Source: Calditrichia bacterium (lineage in GTDB: Bacteria > Calditrichota > Calditrichia > RBG-13-44-9 > J075). From it: a stretch of DNA of 64,000 nucleotides. The DNA lies in the NCBI GenBank assembly GCA_028284905.1, contig JANQQU010000093.1:124001-188000 (forward strand), given 5' to 3'. The notes beneath the pieces were generated by a model, which did no database searches, was not told the origin of the DNA, and saw nothing but the letters and a program-made list of their open reading frames with translations. Both the position numbers and the translations under genes were made by a program. Shown here piece by piece: positions 62,502 through 64,000 of this stretch (its first letter is position 1; each line of letters opens with the position of its first letter).

Positions 62502-62903
62502 TTAGAGGGTGATTACCTGATCGGGGGGATTACCGCCCAATGCTTCGTACAGATCGGGAAAACAGCCGACCGCTACGCCATCCACAGTATCTTTAGTGCG
62601 GACAACACCCGGCTCGGTTCGTCCCTTACCATCGGGGCCACACCAGCGCGGTTCCCCTTCCGCAAGATTCCTTTCCAGGGCACACATGTCGCACATCATC
62701 AGGAGCATACCGGTGTCCTTCGCTACTTTGGCGAGGCGTTCGCCAATCGGATCCCCTTTCCGTAATACAAAATTGTTGTCATCAAAAAAGAACATTCCGA
62801 CGACTTCTACTCTGTGCGTACCGGCTTCCAATTGGGGAAGAATCATTTGCCCCAGCTTGTAACTGGCCGAGCGGGGATGGGCGAATACATAAGCTATTTT
62901 CAT
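62502..62903 (-). CDS. Small DsrE-like cysteine-containing protein
   Basis: A 133-residue cytoplasmic protein starting MKIAYVFAHPRSASYKLGQM. The Rossmann-like N-terminus and strand pattern resemble DsrE/DsrF sulfur-carrier proteins. Cysteines are in MMCDMCALERNL, EPRWCGPDG and VAVGCFPDLYEAL, so a redox or sulfur role is possible. Family assignment is moderate. First gene of a minus-strand run with DUF2177 and DUF819 membrane proteins. Confidence 0.65.
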   Translation of the reverse strand: MKIAYVFAHPRSASYKLGQMILPQLEAGTHRVEVVGMFFFDDNNFVLRKGDPIGERLAKVAKDTGMLLMMCDMCALERNLAEGEPRWCGPDGKGRTEPGVVRTKDTVDGVAVGCFPDLYEALGGNPPDQVITL

Positions 62904-63038
62904 AAATCTAATCCTTCTATTAAAACGTTAATACTTGATGAAGTTATTTAAGGTGACTAGGGGCTGATTAAGCGAAAAAATAAGCGATGGGGATGAGATA
63001 TCAAATTGCTTTCGCGGATTTTTTCCAAAATATGAATA

Positions 63039-63569
63039 CTAGTCTTCTTCACCAGTAGAATGAAGTAGTTGTAAATCCGGCTGCGCCACTTTAAACACTT
63101 TCAGATACATATTTGTTTTAGTTTGATGGATGCCGTCAATTTTATAAAGTCGTTCATTCATGAGAGTGGTGAGATGATTATTATCCCGGCACATGACGTT
63201 AATCTCCAGATCAAACTCTCCGGCAATTTGTGCAACGAAACTTACTTCCGGAAAAGCGGCGATCTGCTCAGCAATTTCCGCGAGACGATTCACTGGCCGG
63301 ATAGCAATAAATATCTGCGCATAGGCATTGAATCCAATTCGATTGGGGTCAACCTGCCCAAACACCATAAATACTTCTTCATCCATCAGGCGGGAAAGCC
63401 GATTGCGGGCAGTGCCGACGGATATATTCAGCGCCTTGGCGATGTCAGTAAGCGATTTGCGACCATCCTCAATCAAGTGTTGCATGATGTGAAAATCTAA
63501 ACGGTCGATATTGGAACCGGAAGAGTGGGAAGGCGGCTCTCCGTAAGTATTGGTTTTGAGATTTTTCAT
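63039..63569 (-). CDS. Lrp/AsnC-family transcriptional regulator
   Basis: A 176-residue regulator. N-terminal helix-turn-helix IDRLDFHIMQHLIEDGRKSL / VGTARNRLSRLMDEEV, then the RAM ligand-binding domain (GFNAYAQIFIAIRPVNRLAE, FVAQIAGEFDLEINVMCRD). Members sense amino acids and act as octamers. Length is standard with an extra about 20-residue N-terminus. Divergent from a class III aminotransferase gene (183 bp apart), its likely target. Confidence 0.92.
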   Translation of the reverse strand: MKNLKTNTYGEPPSHSSGSNIDRLDFHIMQHLIEDGRKSLTDIAKALNISVGTARNRLSRLMDEEVFMVFGQVDPNRIGFNAYAQIFIAIRPVNRLAEIAEQIAAFPEVSFVAQIAGEFDLEINVMCRDNNHLTTLMNERLYKIDGIHQTKTNMYLKVFKVAQPDLQLLHSTGEED

Positions 63570-63751
63570 TTTTACCGTCGAATTTTATCGTATGTTGAAT
63601 ATTTCGTTGATATTTTGCATATTTTGTAATATTGCCATGTTTTAGTGTAGAATATGGAAAAAAAGGATATTAGAAAAGTGCTTTCTAAGCTATTCTTAAA
63701 ATTGTGTAAAAATTCTGACTCAAATTCGACAAACAAAATTAAAAGGAAATC

Positions 63752-64000
63752 ATGCAGACTCCCAAATCCCGCGCACTTTTTCAGCGTGCCATGAATGTTA
63801 TGCCTTATGGTGTTAATTCCAATTATCGCTACTTCTCAGATGAGGATACCCTGGTATTTTCCGATGCGAAGGGAGGTTATGTCTACGATCCGGATGGCAA
63901 CGCTTTTCTCGACTATCGCCTCGGTTGGGGGCCAGTGATTGTCGGTCATGCAGACGAATATATCAATGATTATGTGAAGGCTGCGCTTGATCGTGGTCAG
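63752..64000 (+). CDS. Class III aminotransferase, glutamate-1-semialdehyde aminomutase-like, cut by window edge
   Basis: The first 83 residues are in the window: MQTPKSRALFQRAMNVMPYG, then FSDAKGGYVYDPDGNAFLDY, RLGWGPVIVGHADEY. This matches the N-terminal region of GSA-like PLP enzymes; the PLP lysine is outside. Shine-Dalgarno AAAAGGAAA. Whether it is the haem-pathway enzyme HemL or another aminotransferase cannot be told from this part; the divergent Lrp-type regulator favours amino-acid metabolism. Confidence 0.85.
   Translation, partial: MQTPKSRALFQRAMNVMPYGVNSNYRYFSDEDTLVFSDAKGGYVYDPDGNAFLDYRLGWGPVIVGHADEYINDYVKAALDRGQ

Overview
The window is a chromosomal segment from a diderm (Gram-negative) bacterium of the FCB superphylum, most like Calditrichota/KSB1-type lineages. 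Evidence: lpxK (lipid A synthesis), a PorU/PorV pair of the type IX secretion system (T9SS), exported proteins ending in the 'NYPNPFNPST' sorting domain, a hybrid two-component system of the Bacteroidota HTCS type, and a short type-3 prolyl-tRNA synthetase. The lineage is inferred from gene content; no rRNA gene is present.

Layout. 1-4307: mfd (minus strand, running off the left edge) and a divergent type I L-asparaginase. 4383-15324: an A/T-richer block with a giant hybrid sensor kinase/AraC regulator, split by one in-frame TAA, followed by five exported-protein genes (two paralogous tail-fibre-like proteins, an unknown protein, an astacin-type protease and a T9SS-sorted protein). 15423-15582: a decayed copy of the 3' end of pepF. 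15735-21991: three exported-protein genes, one with a dockerin-like domain, one glycine-rich with a large internal duplication, one with a cohesin-like domain plus T9SS sorting domain. 22017-28986 (minus strand): pepF, a class V aminotransferase, and a ribA / FeS-photolyase / photolyase operon. 29291-34191: FAS1 protein, small membrane protein, rtcA, lipoprotein, lpxK. 34238-38650: a near-consensus sigma-70 promoter, two CAU tRNAs, tilS, hpt, ftsH and a strong terminator. 38813-51948: a long same-strand run, folE, TPR protein, folP, cdaA, porU, porV, lipoprotein, SLBB protein and outer-membrane protein, closed by a terminator. 52081-60856: cytidine deaminase, proS, rhomboid protease, an NTF2-like protein, a protein with two kinase domains plus TPRs, and a sigma-54 activator. 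60862-64000: three small-operon genes (DUF819, DUF2177, DsrE-like), an Lrp/AsnC regulator and the start of a class III aminotransferase.

The genes connect in three ways. PorU and PorV would export and anchor cargo with the C-terminal sorting domain, two of which are encoded here (14776-15324 and 21188-21991). One of these carries a cohesin-like domain and a neighbour carries a dockerin-like domain, so a surface complex can be proposed. RibA would feed flavin and lumazine synthesis for the two photolyases next to it. The tandem kinase and the sigma-54 activator, 34 bp apart, look like a signalling pair.

The least ordinary signals are the nonsense codon in the hybrid kinase, the pepF remnant about 6.6 kb from the intact gene, short tandem oligomer arrays (7-, 8-, 9- and 14-mers, often as inverted pairs) near genes and once inside a kinase domain, and a C-terminal module shared by two otherwise unrelated exported proteins.
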